Shown here: piece after piece, positions 17,697-26,360 of the stretch | How the letters are laid out: each line of letters opens with the position of its first letter | How positions within the stretch are numbered: position 1 is the first letter of the stretch | The notes under the pieces: generated by a model | What the model was told of the DNA's origin: nothing | Database searches by the model: none | What the model saw: the letters and a program-made list of their open reading frames with translations, nothing else | Program-made: the position numbers and the translations under genes | From: Sporosarcina koreensis | Lineage (GTDB): Bacteria; Bacillota; Bacilli; Bacillales_A; Planococcaceae | Length of the DNA: 64,000 nucleotides | Reading direction: 5' to 3' | Assembly: GCF_000826145.2 (NCBI RefSeq) | Contig: NZ_LN651337.1 | Location: forward strand, 1,499,945-1,563,944

Positions 17697-18238
17697 CTAC
17701 ACGTCCGCCAAATCCGCCATCTCAATTGTGACGTGGAACCCTTCGAAAGCTGACAGCATCCGGCCGACTGCCTCCCAGGAATATGGCTGGCCGTCAATGA
17801 CCATCAGCGGCAATTCCTCATCAGACGGATCATACTGCAGCATGCCTTTCAATACCATGTCACGGCTGGAGAGATATGGCTGGCCGGACGGAAACATTTT
17901 GTCTTCCACATACCGGACAGCAAGTCCCCTGCGTGTTTTGCGGACAAGCCGGAAATACAACTCTTGCTGATCGACCGTAACCTCCCCGTCCACGGCAAAG
18001 GTATAACCGAACTCTCCACGTTCCCGGGGCGTCAGCGTGACAGCCCCCGGATGGATCGACCACTCTACTTCAAGAATCAGATGGACCCCATCGGCATCCG
18101 CGCCCCGAATGACGCTGGCAGACCTGGAAGCGGCACCCGATAGGCAGCTGCCTGCCGCTCAGTATGGCAGGCCGTGCAGAGCGACTCTTCACCGACCCTC
18201 ACCATCGCTTCCCTCTCTTCGCAGCTCTCACAGATCAT
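17697..18238 (-). pseudogene. Zinc-ribbon plus DUF7713-like protein, frameshifted
   Basis: The ATG at 18238, behind AGGAAGGA, opens MICESCEEREAMVRVGEESL and a second CxxC (CTAC), a probable zinc ribbon, up to LPGLPASFG. That frame then hits a stop after ARMPMGSI. The next frame continues smoothly as ADADGVHLILEVEW...FAVDGEVTVDQQELYF and ends MADLADV at 17697. Adding one base to the C-run at 18103-18106 joins the two into about 180 residues. The domain resembles DUF7713-type proteins as I remember them; function is unknown. It is either a real one-base deletion, a phase-variable tract, or a sequencing error. Confidence 0.6.
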
Positions 18239-18298
18239 CCAATCCTTCCTATCATTTCCTTACGTGATTAGAAAAAAGCATAATCCAACCGTGCATGA

Positions 18299-18472
18299 TC
18301 ATTCTTTTGTTGTACCGGCCGTCAGGTACTCCACTGTCACGTCGGGATCCCGCCACGCCGTCTTCGCATTTTCATCCGGCTCCTCTGGCTCCTCCTCAGG
18401 CATGCTGTCCACATTACAATTGGCTTCCCACTGCTCTGTTGTAGGGACGATTATATTTTTATTTTTCTTCAT
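18299..18472 (-). CDS. Small acidic protein of unknown function (57 aa)
   Basis: The ATG at 18472 follows AAGGAAGAT. The peptide begins MKKNKNIIVPTTEQWEANCN, continues with an acidic PEEEPEEPDEN stretch and ends TVEYLTAGTTKE. There is one Cys and no signal peptide or membrane helix. It lies between the 27-residue ORF and the zinc-ribbon gene on the same strand, about 60 nt ahead of the latter. I do not recognise a family; a modified-peptide precursor is conceivable but unsupported. Confidence 0.45.
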   Translation of the reverse strand: MKKNKNIIVPTTEQWEANCNVDSMPEEEPEEPDENAKTAWRDPDVTVEYLTAGTTKE

Positions 18473-18562
18473 ATCTTCCTTTCTTTTTTCACATATATCA
18501 GCCGCGTGGATGAGATAGGAAAGAAGAACGGAAACCGTGCATTTTCGGGAGGTTTCTTCATA

Positions 18563-18646
18563 TTATAACTCGTTCAGGATTGCCTGTAACGCTTCTTTGG
18601 ATAGAAAGCTTTCAATCAGTGTCTGAAGCGTGGTATTCTTATTCAT
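18563..18646 (-). CDS. Putative 27-residue peptide
   Basis: The ATG at 18646 is preceded by GAGGTCATCTCC. The peptide contains LQTLIESFLSKEALQAILNEL, an amphipathic helix. It loosely recalls the N-terminus of ComX pheromone precursors but lacks the C-terminal Trp region. It is upstream of the 57-residue ORF. It may be a leader or signalling peptide, or chance. Confidence 0.35.
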   Translation of the reverse strand: MNKNTTLQTLIESFLSKEALQAILNEL

Positions 18647-18772
18647 GGAGATGACCTCGTTTCGTAAATGTTGGTGTCGTAACTTACATTTTACGTGGGG
18701 CATCTCTTTTTTGTATTCATTTTGATGGAACTATTTGGTTAATAAACACGCGTGGGATCCCCTGTCATTATT

Positions 18773-19699
18773 TCAGGTTGACAGCCTGTCCGTCATATGT
18801 TTGGTGAGTTCGACGACTTTTTGTACGGCGGGTGATTTGAAGCGGTCTCTCAGCATGATCAGGCTTTGGTAACTGTATAAATCAGGTGAAGGCAATTTCA
18901 GAAGAGGCGGCAGCTCCATGTCGTCATGAAGCTGCCGGAAACTTTGAGGTATGAATGCAATTCCTGCGCCCTTTTTTACCATCAGGACAATCGGCAACGA
19001 GGTCGTCCCCCAGTAGCTGATCGCCGGGATGAATCCAGTTGCTTGGCATGCTTCCAGTATGACATCCGATATATTATGACCAAGTGTCGTACGCTGCATG
19101 AGGAAAGATTCATAGCGTAAGTCTTGCAGAGTAATTGAAGATTTTGTAAGCAGGTGGTGGGATGGTGGCAGAGCCAGCAATAACGGTTCCTTGACCAATT
19201 CCACAATCTCGAGGTCATCGGCCAATGACGTATTACGGACCAGGCCAATATCGATTTCGTTGTTTCGCAGTTCGCGCAGGATATCTGTGTACTTCCCTTC
19301 CCGAACCTCCAGCGTGATATCGAGTTGCTGCCGCTGGATATCTTCCAAAATGCTCGGAATCAGGGTTATGCTGGCAGATGTCGACGTGCCGATCCGGACG
19401 GTGCCTTTTATGCCATTTCCAAATCCCTCTATTTCGTTCTGGATGTTATCCGACATGGCCAAGATCTCTTTTGCTCTATGATAGAGAAGGGTGCCGACTT
19501 CTGTGACAAGAAGCCTCTTTTTATACCGCTCAAAGAGAGTGACATCCAGTTCTTCCTCCAGCTTGCGGATCAGCATACTTAACGGCGGCTGTGCCATGTT
19601 GAGCTTTTTTGCCGCCTTTGATACACTTCCTTCCTCTACCACTTTCGTAAAGCAGCGCAGCCTGTGTAAATTCAACTTCTCGACCTCCCCTATATTCAT
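18773..19699 (-). CDS. LysR-family transcriptional regulator
   Basis: A 308-residue LysR protein. The N-terminal winged HTH (LHRLRCFTKVVEEGSVSKAAKKLN...PPLSMLIRKLEEEL, residues 11-50) is followed by a two-lobed effector domain (GTVRIGTSTSASITLIPSIL onward). It is divergent from nhaC, the usual LysR arrangement, and so probably controls nhaC and perhaps the nearby M20 peptidase. The effector is unknown. GGGGAGGTCGAG lies upstream within reach of later starts, so the N-terminus is uncertain by a few residues. Confidence 0.9.
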   Translation of the reverse strand: MNIGEVEKLNLHRLRCFTKVVEEGSVSKAAKKLNMAQPPLSMLIRKLEEELDVTLFERYKKRLLVTEVGTLLYHRAKEILAMSDNIQNEIEGFGNGIKGTVRIGTSTSASITLIPSILEDIQRQQLDITLEVREGKYTDILRELRNNEIDIGLVRNTSLADDLEIVELVKEPLLLALPPSHHLLTKSSITLQDLRYESFLMQRTTLGHNISDVILEACQATGFIPAISYWGTTSLPIVLMVKKGAGIAFIPQSFRQLHDDMELPPLLKLPSPDLYSYQSLIMLRDRFKSPAVQKVVELTKHMTDRLST

Positions 19700-19735
19700 A
19701 CCAAAAGAATATCAATTATACATAAAATATATATT

Positions 19736-19783
19736 TTCAATCTTACGGAATTCTCTCTATAATTGAAAGTATTATTTTTCAAT
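19736..19783 (+). promoter_or_regulatory. nhaC promoter with inverted repeat
   Basis: TTCAAT (19736-19741) and TATAAT (19758-19763) are 16 bp apart. Overlapping the -10 box, ATTGAAA and TTTCAAT form an inverted repeat (19762-19783), a plausible LysR or other repressor site. A cre-like TGAAAGCGCTTCA follows near 19810. Confidence 0.5.
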
Positions 19784-19897
19784 AGGCTTGAGAGATAACC
19801 ACCTTATTTGAAAGCGCTTCACTAGCGATAAGGTCTGTGATCTCGATACTAACCCGACTGGATAATTACGGGCTACCTACTACTTGGAGGGATTCAG

Positions 19898-21331
19898 ATG
19901 ACCAGAAAGCCCACATTGTTCGAAGCGATTCTTCCTATAATCGTCATGTTGCTGCTCACCTCAATTGGATTCGCTGGATATGGTATTAAAATCGAACCAC
20001 TGCTGATCTTGGCTTCATTGTTCGCTGGGATTATCGCCCTGCGGGTAGGCGTCTCCTGGGAGCAGATGATCAAAGGCATCCGCGAAAAGATAGATGCCGC
20101 GATGCCCGCCCTGCTGATCCTGATTTCCATCGGTATTTTGATCGGGCTATGGACAATGGCCGGGACGATTCCTGCCATGATTTTCTATGGCTTGAAAATC
20201 ATCAATCCATCGTTCATCGTCCTCTTGGCATTTGTCGTATCTGCTATCGTCTCCATCGTGACAGGCTCCTCATGGGGCTCAATCGGGACGGTCGGCGTCG
20301 CTTTGATGGGAATCGCGTCGGGCATGGATGTTTCGGCAGCCGCGACTGCCGGTGCAATCGTTTCCGGTGCGTACTTTGGCGACAAACTATCTCCCCTGTC
20401 TGATACGACCAACTTGGCGCCTTTAGTTGTCGGCACAGAACTTCATGAGCATATCAAACACATGCTGTACACGACGGTTCCGGCCGCTATAGTGGCGATG
20501 GGCGTTTACACGGTTGTCGGATTCAACTCTTCAGGCGTGCAGGCAGGCAAATCAGAACAGACCAGCGCAATGCTGAGCAGTCTGGATGGGATGTTCACTT
20601 GGAGCCTTTGGCTGCTTCTCCCTGCTCTCATCATTCTGTATGGCACAATCCGCAAACTGCCTACACTGCCAGTTGTAATTCTTTCTTCCTTCACGGCTGG
20701 AATCATCGCAGTCTTTGTACAAGGTTTCTCGGTGAAGGATGCGTTTCAGGCCACTGTCTCCGGCTTTGACGTATCCATGGTCAACAAAGCCGGCTTCAAC
20801 GCCGATGCTGTGATTCCAGAAGTCCTTCGGCTAGTCAATCAAGGAGGCATGCAGTCCATGACCGGTGTCGTGCTAATCGCACTTTGCGCCTTCTCGTTCG
20901 CCGGCATCGTTTCCGTATCCGGCTGTTTGGAAGTATTGGTCAATGCGTTGGTGAAACTCGTAAAACGGACAGGAGACCTTATCTTGGTTACCGTTCTGTC
21001 CTGCATCACGACAGCTCTGGTGACTGCCAACACCTATCTGCCGCTGATCATTCCGGGTGAGCTTTATAAAGATACGTACAGAAAGAAGAACCTCGCCGCA
21101 AAAAACCTTTCACGGACTCTGGAAGACTCGGGGACTGTCGTCATTCCTCTTGTTCCCTGGTCGACGTCAGGTGTATTCATCGCCGGGACACTGGGTGTCT
21201 CTACGTTCAGTTATCTGCCTTGGGCAGTGCTTTGTTACACAGGATTCATCTTCGCGATTATCCTTGGGTATACGGGTATCGGGATCACCAAGTTAGCGCC
21301 TGGCGATGAAACATCCGAATCTGCCGAGTGA
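19898..21331 (+). CDS. nhaC: NhaC-family Na+/H+ antiporter
   Basis: A 477-residue protein with about 11-12 hydrophobic helices. The NhaC signature GAYFGDKLSPLSDTTNLAP lies near residue 155, preceded by TGSSWGSIGTVGVAL and followed by a second copy-like segment TLEDSGTVVIPLVPWSTSG. The family exchanges Na+ for H+ (some members malate or lactate) across the membrane. The ATG follows TTGGAGGG. It is divergent from LysR and convergent with an M20 peptidase; the trio may form a uptake/hydrolysis unit, but that is inference. Confidence 0.9.
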   Translation: MTRKPTLFEAILPIIVMLLLTSIGFAGYGIKIEPLLILASLFAGIIALRVGVSWEQMIKGIREKIDAAMPALLILISIGILIGLWTMAGTIPAMIFYGLKIINPSFIVLLAFVVSAIVSIVTGSSWGSIGTVGVALMGIASGMDVSAAATAGAIVSGAYFGDKLSPLSDTTNLAPLVVGTELHEHIKHMLYTTVPAAIVAMGVYTVVGFNSSGVQAGKSEQTSAMLSSLDGMFTWSLWLLLPALIILYGTIRKLPTLPVVILSSFTAGIIAVFVQGFSVKDAFQATVSGFDVSMVNKAGFNADAVIPEVLRLVNQGGMQSMTGVVLIALCAFSFAGIVSVSGCLEVLVNALVKLVKRTGDLILVTVLSCITTALVTANTYLPLIIPGELYKDTYRKKNLAAKNLSRTLEDSGTVVIPLVPWSTSGVFIAGTLGVSTFSYLPWAVLCYTGFIFAIILGYTGIGITKLAPGDETSESAE

Positions 21332-21403
21332 ACCTCTTATATGCCTGATTGAATCGTATCCAGACTGAACGATTCAAAGGGACTCGACAATTTAATAACA
21401 CCA

Positions 21404-21461
21404 GAAAAACCGAACGCTCCAGGGGACAGTCAACAACTATCCTTGGGACGTCCGGTTTTTT
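21404..21461. terminator. Terminator between nhaC and the M20 peptidase gene
   Basis: AAAAACCGAACG.TCC pairs imperfectly with GGGACGTCCGGTTTTTT, with A and T flanks on both sides, so it can act bidirectionally. Confidence 0.7.
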
Positions 21462-21489
21462 AGTTCTGCCAAACTATCTTGTCCATGCG

Positions 21490-22656
21490 TCATCTCGTCA
21501 ACGACCGGCAATACAACAGGAGACTGACAGCCGTCAGCTGCATGCGCGGCACCAAGGAATCAAGTACCAGGTACTCACTTTCTGAGTGCCAGTTCCCACC
21601 GACCGGACCCATCCCGCAAATTGTCGGTACACCAAGCGCTGCAGCGAAGCCCGCATCTGCGGCTCCTTTGGTCGCCGTTCCTTTCACAGGGACCGCTACC
21701 TGTTCCCCTGCCCGTTTCACGATGTCAAACAGCTTACAGGATTGTTCACTCTCCTCCATTGGCAGGATGCCTGAACCGACCGCCAGTACAGAAACCGTTC
21801 CTTCGATATAGGAATGATGCGCAATCGCCTGGATAGCGGATTTCAGCTGTTCAAACTCACACACCCTCCAAAAACCTGCATGGATTGTACAATGGGCTGT
21901 CGGTGCTACTGTATTATTCGCGATGCCCCCTTCGATAGTTCCGATATTGACGGTCACGCCTTTCTCCAGATCCATCAGCTGTTTGACTGCAATGATTTTG
22001 TGCGCCAGTTCATCTATCGCACTGATGCCTTGTTCGATTGCGGATCCTGAGTGGGCCGCTTTCCCTGTAACATCGATTCTCAGATGGGCGGAACCTTTTC
22101 TGGAGGTCACTACCGATCCATCCGGCCGGGCTGGTTCCATATTGAAGACGCCGGCTGCATCTGCAGCCCGCTCTTGGATGACAGCCTCGGAAACCGGCGA
22201 TCCGATTTCTTCATCTGGCGTGAACAGCAATTCAAGATCGCAAATTTCCGCAGAAGCAAACATGCTTACGGCTGCCGCTGTCACAATCATACTGACCAAA
22301 CTGCCTTTCATATCCGACACACCTGGTCCGTATGCAAACGTCCCATCCTCAGAGAATGGCCGTCCGGCTGCCGTTCCAGTTTGGAAGACCGTATCTTGAT
22401 GGCCCATCAACAGAATCTTCCCCGGTTGTCTTCCTTTTACTGTAGCGATAATATGATTGCCGTATGACTCGTTTTCCCGCACAGTGAATGGAATATCATA
22501 ATGATGCAGCACTTCTTGGATAATTTTTCCCACCGCATTAACATTACCCTTATCGTAGGAATGACTGTCTGTATTGACCAGCTGCCGCAAATACTTCTTC
22601 GCCACCTGTTCTTGTTCGCGGATAAATTGACACATGTTTGTTATTTTCTCATCCAT
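21490..22656 (-). CDS. M20-family metallopeptidase (carboxypeptidase G2-like)
   Basis: A 388-residue M20 hydrolase with two-zinc ligands in order: LLMGHQDTVF (His), GPGVSDMKGS (bridging Asp), FTPDEEIGS (catalytic Glu and ligand Glu), MEPARPDG, and GMGPVGGNWHSESEYL (final His). A dimerisation domain lies between. The closest style is glutamate carboxypeptidase/CPG2, which releases C-terminal Glu or similar from peptides or folate-like compounds. There is no signal peptide, so it is cytosolic. The ATG at 22656 is behind a strong GGAGGAGG; longer starts are unlikely. Confidence 0.9.
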   Translation of the reverse strand: MDEKITNMCQFIREQEQVAKKYLRQLVNTDSHSYDKGNVNAVGKIIQEVLHHYDIPFTVRENESYGNHIIATVKGRQPGKILLMGHQDTVFQTGTAAGRPFSEDGTFAYGPGVSDMKGSLVSMIVTAAAVSMFASAEICDLELLFTPDEEIGSPVSEAVIQERAADAAGVFNMEPARPDGSVVTSRKGSAHLRIDVTGKAAHSGSAIEQGISAIDELAHKIIAVKQLMDLEKGVTVNIGTIEGGIANNTVAPTAHCTIHAGFWRVCEFEQLKSAIQAIAHHSYIEGTVSVLAVGSGILPMEESEQSCKLFDIVKRAGEQVAVPVKGTATKGAADAGFAAALGVPTICGMGPVGGNWHSESEYLVLDSLVPRMQLTAVSLLLYCRSLTR

Positions 22657-22947
22657 TGTGAAACCTCCTCCTTGAGGTGACAATCCCCGATCTAATCCGG
22701 TTCTCTATAGATCAGTGTAAATGGATGCGATTCATATGTGAAATATATATAAACTATTTTACTGATATATGAATGATATAAGACTGGCATTTGAACCTTT
22801 CTTGTTCTGCTTAAAACTGTAGCTTCCCTATCTTACTGGTTTCACTTCTGCTTACCTATGTCTCCAGCCGTTGGTGTTTCTCCAGACTTCCATACCACTA
22901 TGCAACAACAGCCATTTCAAAATTACAGGTTCTATTTTAATCAGCAC

Positions 22948-22979
22948 CAAAAACCCCTCACCCACCCAGGCAAGAGGTC
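22948..22979 (-). terminator. Terminator of comK copy 1
   Basis: On the minus strand CCTC...GAGGGG is followed by TTTTTGG. It is weak, but homologous to the better-formed terminator after comK copy 2 at 38567, so the duplication reaches this far. Confidence 0.6.
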
Positions 22980-22986
22980 TGTCCCA

Positions 22987-23574
22987 TCATTTCAGCTTCA
23001 CAATCTTCCTGTCCTTCCGTTTCGCATCCCCGAGGAGGACGAAGTTCAACCCGGCACCTTTGCCGATATGGAACGCCTGCACAGTACGTCCCGGCTTCCG
23101 GTAAATCCGTTCGTCGCGGTCGTCCAGACGGCTGCAGAGACGTTTGACGCGGTCGACGCTTTTTTCGAAGACGTCGATGCTGCACGGAACGTCGATGATG
23201 TTGCCGCTTTTCATGAAGATGGTGGTGATCCGGCGGCCGTGCGGTTCGTAGTCGGCCACTTGGCGCTCGTTGACGTAGCCGCGGTCCGGGAAGCCGCACC
23301 AGGCGAACGGCATCAGGCACATGCGATGCTTCCGGCTCAGGAGGATCGGTGTCTTACTCCGGGAGCGCAGAATGAGTTCCGCGCTGTCACGGGCACCCCG
23401 CAGGCTTGAGCCGGCAAGCCGGAGGTTCAGGTCCACAAGCTCCGTCGGCTCATATGGAAGGATGTCGCTGCTGTCCGCTTCGATCCGATGAGCGGCAAGC
23501 ACCCCTTCCTCATCATAGGTCGGCATCAGCACCTCGATCCGCGTTGTCAGTACCAATTGATCATTGTTCTTCAT
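22987..23574 (-). CDS. comK: ComK-family competence transcription factor, copy 1
   Basis: A 195-residue ComK homologue. Conserved blocks are PTELVDLNLRLAGSSLRGAR (residues 43-62), SKTPILLSRKH, the CLMPFAWCGFPDRGYVN segment matching the CAW region of Bacillus ComK, TTIFMKSGNIIDVPCS and FEKSVDRVKRL. ComK is the master activator of DNA-uptake genes and binds AT-rich K-boxes. The ATG follows GGGAGGAAATCG. It is about half identical to the copy at 38607, and both share the same kind of leader (short ORF, hairpin, terminator). Whether either copy is the functional master regulator is unknown. Confidence 0.85.
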   Translation of the reverse strand: MKNNDQLVLTTRIEVLMPTYDEEGVLAAHRIEADSSDILPYEPTELVDLNLRLAGSSLRGARDSAELILRSRSKTPILLSRKHRMCLMPFAWCGFPDRGYVNERQVADYEPHGRRITTIFMKSGNIIDVPCSIDVFEKSVDRVKRLCSRLDDRDERIYRKPGRTVQAFHIGKGAGLNFVLLGDAKRKDRKIVKLK

Positions 23575-23618
23575 GTTCGATTTCCTCCCTTTTCAAAGTT
23601 CGCGCTGGATTACAGGGC

Positions 23619-23726
23619 AAAGAAAGGGGTATACTGGCCATAGGCCGGCAACCCCGGCTTCCGTTCCCCGAGTGATGTCTTCGCCGACGTTCACACTCGG
23701 GGACTTTTCATGTTCGTGCCTTCCAA
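23619..23726 (-). promoter_or_regulatory. comK copy 1 leader: short ORF, hairpin, terminator
   Basis: In transcript order: a TTG-started ORF of 11 codons at 23726-23691 (MEGTNMKSPRV) behind AAGGGAGGTGA; a 9-bp stem CCCCGAGTG / CACTCGGGG (23702-23666) with an inner GTC/GAC; then GGGGT...GGCC/GGCC...ACCCC with a T-rich tail (23655-23619), an intrinsic terminator only about 45 nt from the comK ATG. The same elements in the same order occur before comK copy 2. Confidence 0.65.
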
Positions 23727-24093
23727 CTGCTCACCTCCCTTCAGCCGCAGCCGTACGATAAGAGTGACACAGGCCGCTTTTTTATCGAACCATTACAGGC
23801 ATTCACGGCGTCTGGCGCCAATCTGACACTTGATTTCCCGCTTCAACCAGCGCATTCACCAAAATCGGTATATGTATCAGCAGTACATAGTTCATACTGG
23901 AACACCCTATACATTTAGTAGCTTTAGTAGATTTAGCACACTCACCTATGACCATTGCCGCATTTTATTTCATTATTTTCAGTATAGTCAAACAAAAATG
24001 GTTTGTCTACTTTATTTTTCCACTTGGTATCTTTTTATCGGTCATTTGGATGTTTGGTGACAGGTGGAGCGGATTGCAGATGTTTCACAAAGG
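23727..24093. other. Intergenic region with dndB-end remnant and a hydrophobic ORF
   Basis: At 23727-23760 the minus strand still reads RLRLKGGE, the C-terminal codons of the DndB-like gene that precedes comK copy 2, so copy 1 probably lost that gene. A plus-strand ORF at 23948-24151 starts MTIAAFYFIIFSIVKQKWF and holds two membrane-helix-like stretches, but it has no ribosome site and runs into a terminator; I treat it as a remnant or chance. Nothing else was seen. Confidence 0.45.
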
Positions 24094-24135
24094 AAAAGAG
24101 GTCACTATCCTGGTGCGGATAGTGACCTCTTTTTC
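24094..24135. terminator. Strong bidirectional terminator
   Basis: AAGAGGTCACTATCC and GGATAGTGACCTCTT form a perfect 15-bp stem around TGGTGC, with A- and T-runs. It ends the fic transcript on the minus strand. Confidence 0.9.
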
Positions 24136-24229
24136 TATAACACGAACTTGAAAGACCCAGTGATATTGCGTGATCCAACTCTGTATTGCGCGCCTGTACA
24201 CCGTGCAGCTTCCATGAAAAGATTTTGGT

Positions 24230-25462
24230 TCAAACAGGCAGAATCGTTTCAAGAAACTCCCTGTCCAGGCGATAGGTCTTCGGATTTTTCGATACAACTT
24301 CCACATACTCGTGTTTAATGAGGGACGCCATGGATTTGTTAATGAGGTATCTCGATTCTCCGGACACTTTCCGCAGGATAGACATGGATACCTCGGTATC
24401 CTCATGAATGAATACATTCATCGTGATAATGACATACAGCAGCTGCTTTTCCAGTTTGTTTTCTGCCCACGTCTCATCTGAGATGTTTTGTTTGATATGT
24501 GTAAGCTTCACCAGATTGTCTTCCAAATCGTCAATAACGCCTTGTTGTCCGGATGCCAGCAATTCCAGCATGTCGATCAGAAAGAAAGTGAGATCCCCTC
24601 TGTTAAGCGGAGCCGCAACCTCTTCCAGCGCTTTATAGTATTTCGTCTTGTTTTTGTTCACCGCATAGGAAAGGGATATGGCCGTATAGGGATCCAAGTA
24701 TCTGGCCAGGTAACTGCCGACCAGCAGCCTCCCCGTTCTTCCATTCCCGTCATAGAAAGGATGGGTATACTCGTAATAATAATGAGCGACCATATACTTA
24801 TAGAGGTCGGGATGCGACGGGTCTTGCAGGTAGGCGATCAGTTTTTCAAGATTGGTACGGATACGCATCTCTGTCCTGACTCCGATATGTGTGGTAACCG
24901 AACCGTCATTCACTTCCACGTATCCCTTCCGGAACATGTCTCCGTCCGGTGTATTGTCTGAAGAGATTTCATCGGCGACCAGCTCGTCATACAGGTCCCT
25001 GAACGACTGCAGCTCTTCAAACGGTTCGATGTCTTCAATATGCAAGTAGGTTTTCATCAACCCTATGAAACGCTTGTGCCCTGACTCAGATTTCATAATG
25101 TCATCCAGCGCATCGCTCAGCTCTTTCTTTGTACTTTTGACACCTTCGATTTCATTCGTACTTTGCGCTTCGTTGATGATCAGCTTGTGGAAATACGGCT
25201 CCACTGCAAACTGAGGCAACTTGGCGACCAATGAAGCGATTTTCGAGCTGTTCAGCAGAACTTCGGAATGCAGGTCCATGAGTCTTGGCGTGTTCACATA
25301 GAATAACTCAAACGAATCCTCGGTCGTACGGCCCCTTTTAAATGCATTTATAGAAAGGCCTGTTACATAGCTTCCATACCCGGAAACCCGAGTATGGTAT
25401 TCGTGCATATAGTCAGCCGCATCCAGCTTATAAAAAATCTTGGATAACTTCTCGTATGACAT
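24230..25462 (-). CDS. Fic-domain protein (class II, autoinhibited)
   Basis: A 410-residue Fic/DOC protein. The active-site loop HPFYDGNGRTGRLL (residues about 235-248) has all catalytic residues, including the His and the phosphate-binding Asn and Arg. The inhibitory helix motif TNEIEG lies N-terminal, near residue 102, which defines class II. A C-terminal winged-helix-like region (SILRKVSGESRYLINKSMASLIKHEYVEVV) may bind DNA or targets. The family usually transfers AMP to proteins. It lies between comK copy 1 and sigma copy 1, where module 2 carries DndB-like genes. No antitoxin gene is adjacent. Confidence 0.9.
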   Translation of the reverse strand: MSYEKLSKIFYKLDAADYMHEYHTRVSGYGSYVTGLSINAFKRGRTTEDSFELFYVNTPRLMDLHSEVLLNSSKIASLVAKLPQFAVEPYFHKLIINEAQSTNEIEGVKSTKKELSDALDDIMKSESGHKRFIGLMKTYLHIEDIEPFEELQSFRDLYDELVADEISSDNTPDGDMFRKGYVEVNDGSVTTHIGVRTEMRIRTNLEKLIAYLQDPSHPDLYKYMVAHYYYEYTHPFYDGNGRTGRLLVGSYLARYLDPYTAISLSYAVNKNKTKYYKALEEVAAPLNRGDLTFFLIDMLELLASGQQGVIDDLEDNLVKLTHIKQNISDETWAENKLEKQLLYVIITMNVFIHEDTEVSMSILRKVSGESRYLINKSMASLIKHEYVEVVSKNPKTYRLDREFLETILPV

Positions 25463-25826
25463 ACCAGGACCCCCCTGATTTCAAAAAAAGAGTTCTTTTT
25501 TAAATCTTATCAGGAGTCTCCCCCGGTAACCACCAAATTACACAATTATTTTTTCAATAAAGCGCACTACACAACCCCGACACCATCTCGAGGAAGGAGT
25601 CTGTGTCGTCCTCCGCTTCATCACACGAGACCCCAAAAATCTTTCCCGACAATACTTCCCCATTTCAATAATCCCCAACACAAACTCCAAAAACTCCTGG
25701 GCATTCCGCGAAAACACCCCGCGCATTCTTCAAAAACGTCCGTTCGCCTCCCTGTCCCAACTCTCTTATGATGGACTCACCCAGGGAATACAACGCGTCG
25801 TGCACGACCTGAAAAGGTTGAGAACC

Positions 25827-26309
25827 ATGAATCAGTTTGAAGAAGTGTTGGAGCAATACGAGCCGATGATCTCCTCGATCATCCGTAAACTTCACATCTA
25901 CCGGGAGTTCGAACAATTCCGCCAGGCAGGCCGCATTGCCCTTTGGCAGGCGTGGAGCCGGTTCGACGAAACGAAGGGCGACTTCCCGCCCTATGCCTAC
26001 CGGTCCATCCATGGCGCGCTGCTGGACGAACTGAAGCGCGAGACCCGATTCAGCGACGTCCACGTCCCGGCAGAAGACGACCTGCTGGAATACGTGAGTA
26101 CGGAGACGGACAGCGACACATCCGCATCCAGCCGGCTGGAAGAGGTGCTGTTGCAGCTGACAGCGGAAGAGAAGGAACTGGTCACCCTGCTATACGAAGA
26201 CCGCGTGACGCAGACGGTCTGCGCCGCCCATTTCGGGATCTCGGTGGCGGGGGTGAAGAAGCGGCGGGAGCGGCTGCTGGGGAAGCTGCGGGGGCAGTTG
26301 GGGAGTTGA
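25827..26309 (+). CDS. Small sigma-70-family factor, copy 1
   Basis: A 160-residue sigma factor. Region 2 is residues about 5-70 (FRQAGRIALWQAWSRFDETKG, then FPPYAYRSIHGALLDELKRE) and region 4 about 105-150 (LTAEEKELVTLLYEDRVTQ...GISVAGVKKRRERLL). It resembles SigH/ComX-type competence and stationary-phase factors rather than ECF anti-sigma pairs; no anti-sigma gene is adjacent. It differs from the copy at 42529 at only about 8 of 160 residues, and the 78 bp ending about 12 bp before the start codon are identical. The ATG at 25827 is chosen over the GTG at 25800 for its AAAAGG site. Confidence 0.85.
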   Translation: MNQFEEVLEQYEPMISSIIRKLHIYREFEQFRQAGRIALWQAWSRFDETKGDFPPYAYRSIHGALLDELKRETRFSDVHVPAEDDLLEYVSTETDSDTSASSRLEEVLLQLTAEEKELVTLLYEDRVTQTVCAAHFGISVAGVKKRRERLLGKLRGQLGS

Positions 26310-26324
26310 ATCGGAAAAGTGAAA

Positions 26325-26360
26325 GACTTCGCGGAGAGGGATCTCCGCGAAGTCTTTTTT
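26325..26360 (+). terminator. Terminator of sigma copy 1
   Basis: GACTTCGCGGAG pairs with CTCCGCGAAGTC, followed by six T. A G-U-weakened homologue follows sigma copy 2 at 43019. Confidence 0.92.

Noticed and set aside
18563..18646. ComX pheromone precursor
   Set aside because: Only the helix LIESFLSKEAL resembles ComX; the Trp-containing C-terminus and the ComQ, ComP and ComA genes are absent.
23948..24151. Small membrane-protein gene
   Set aside because: Hydrophobic, but no ribosome site, and its 3' part is the terminator stem at 24094. Recorded only as a possible remnant.
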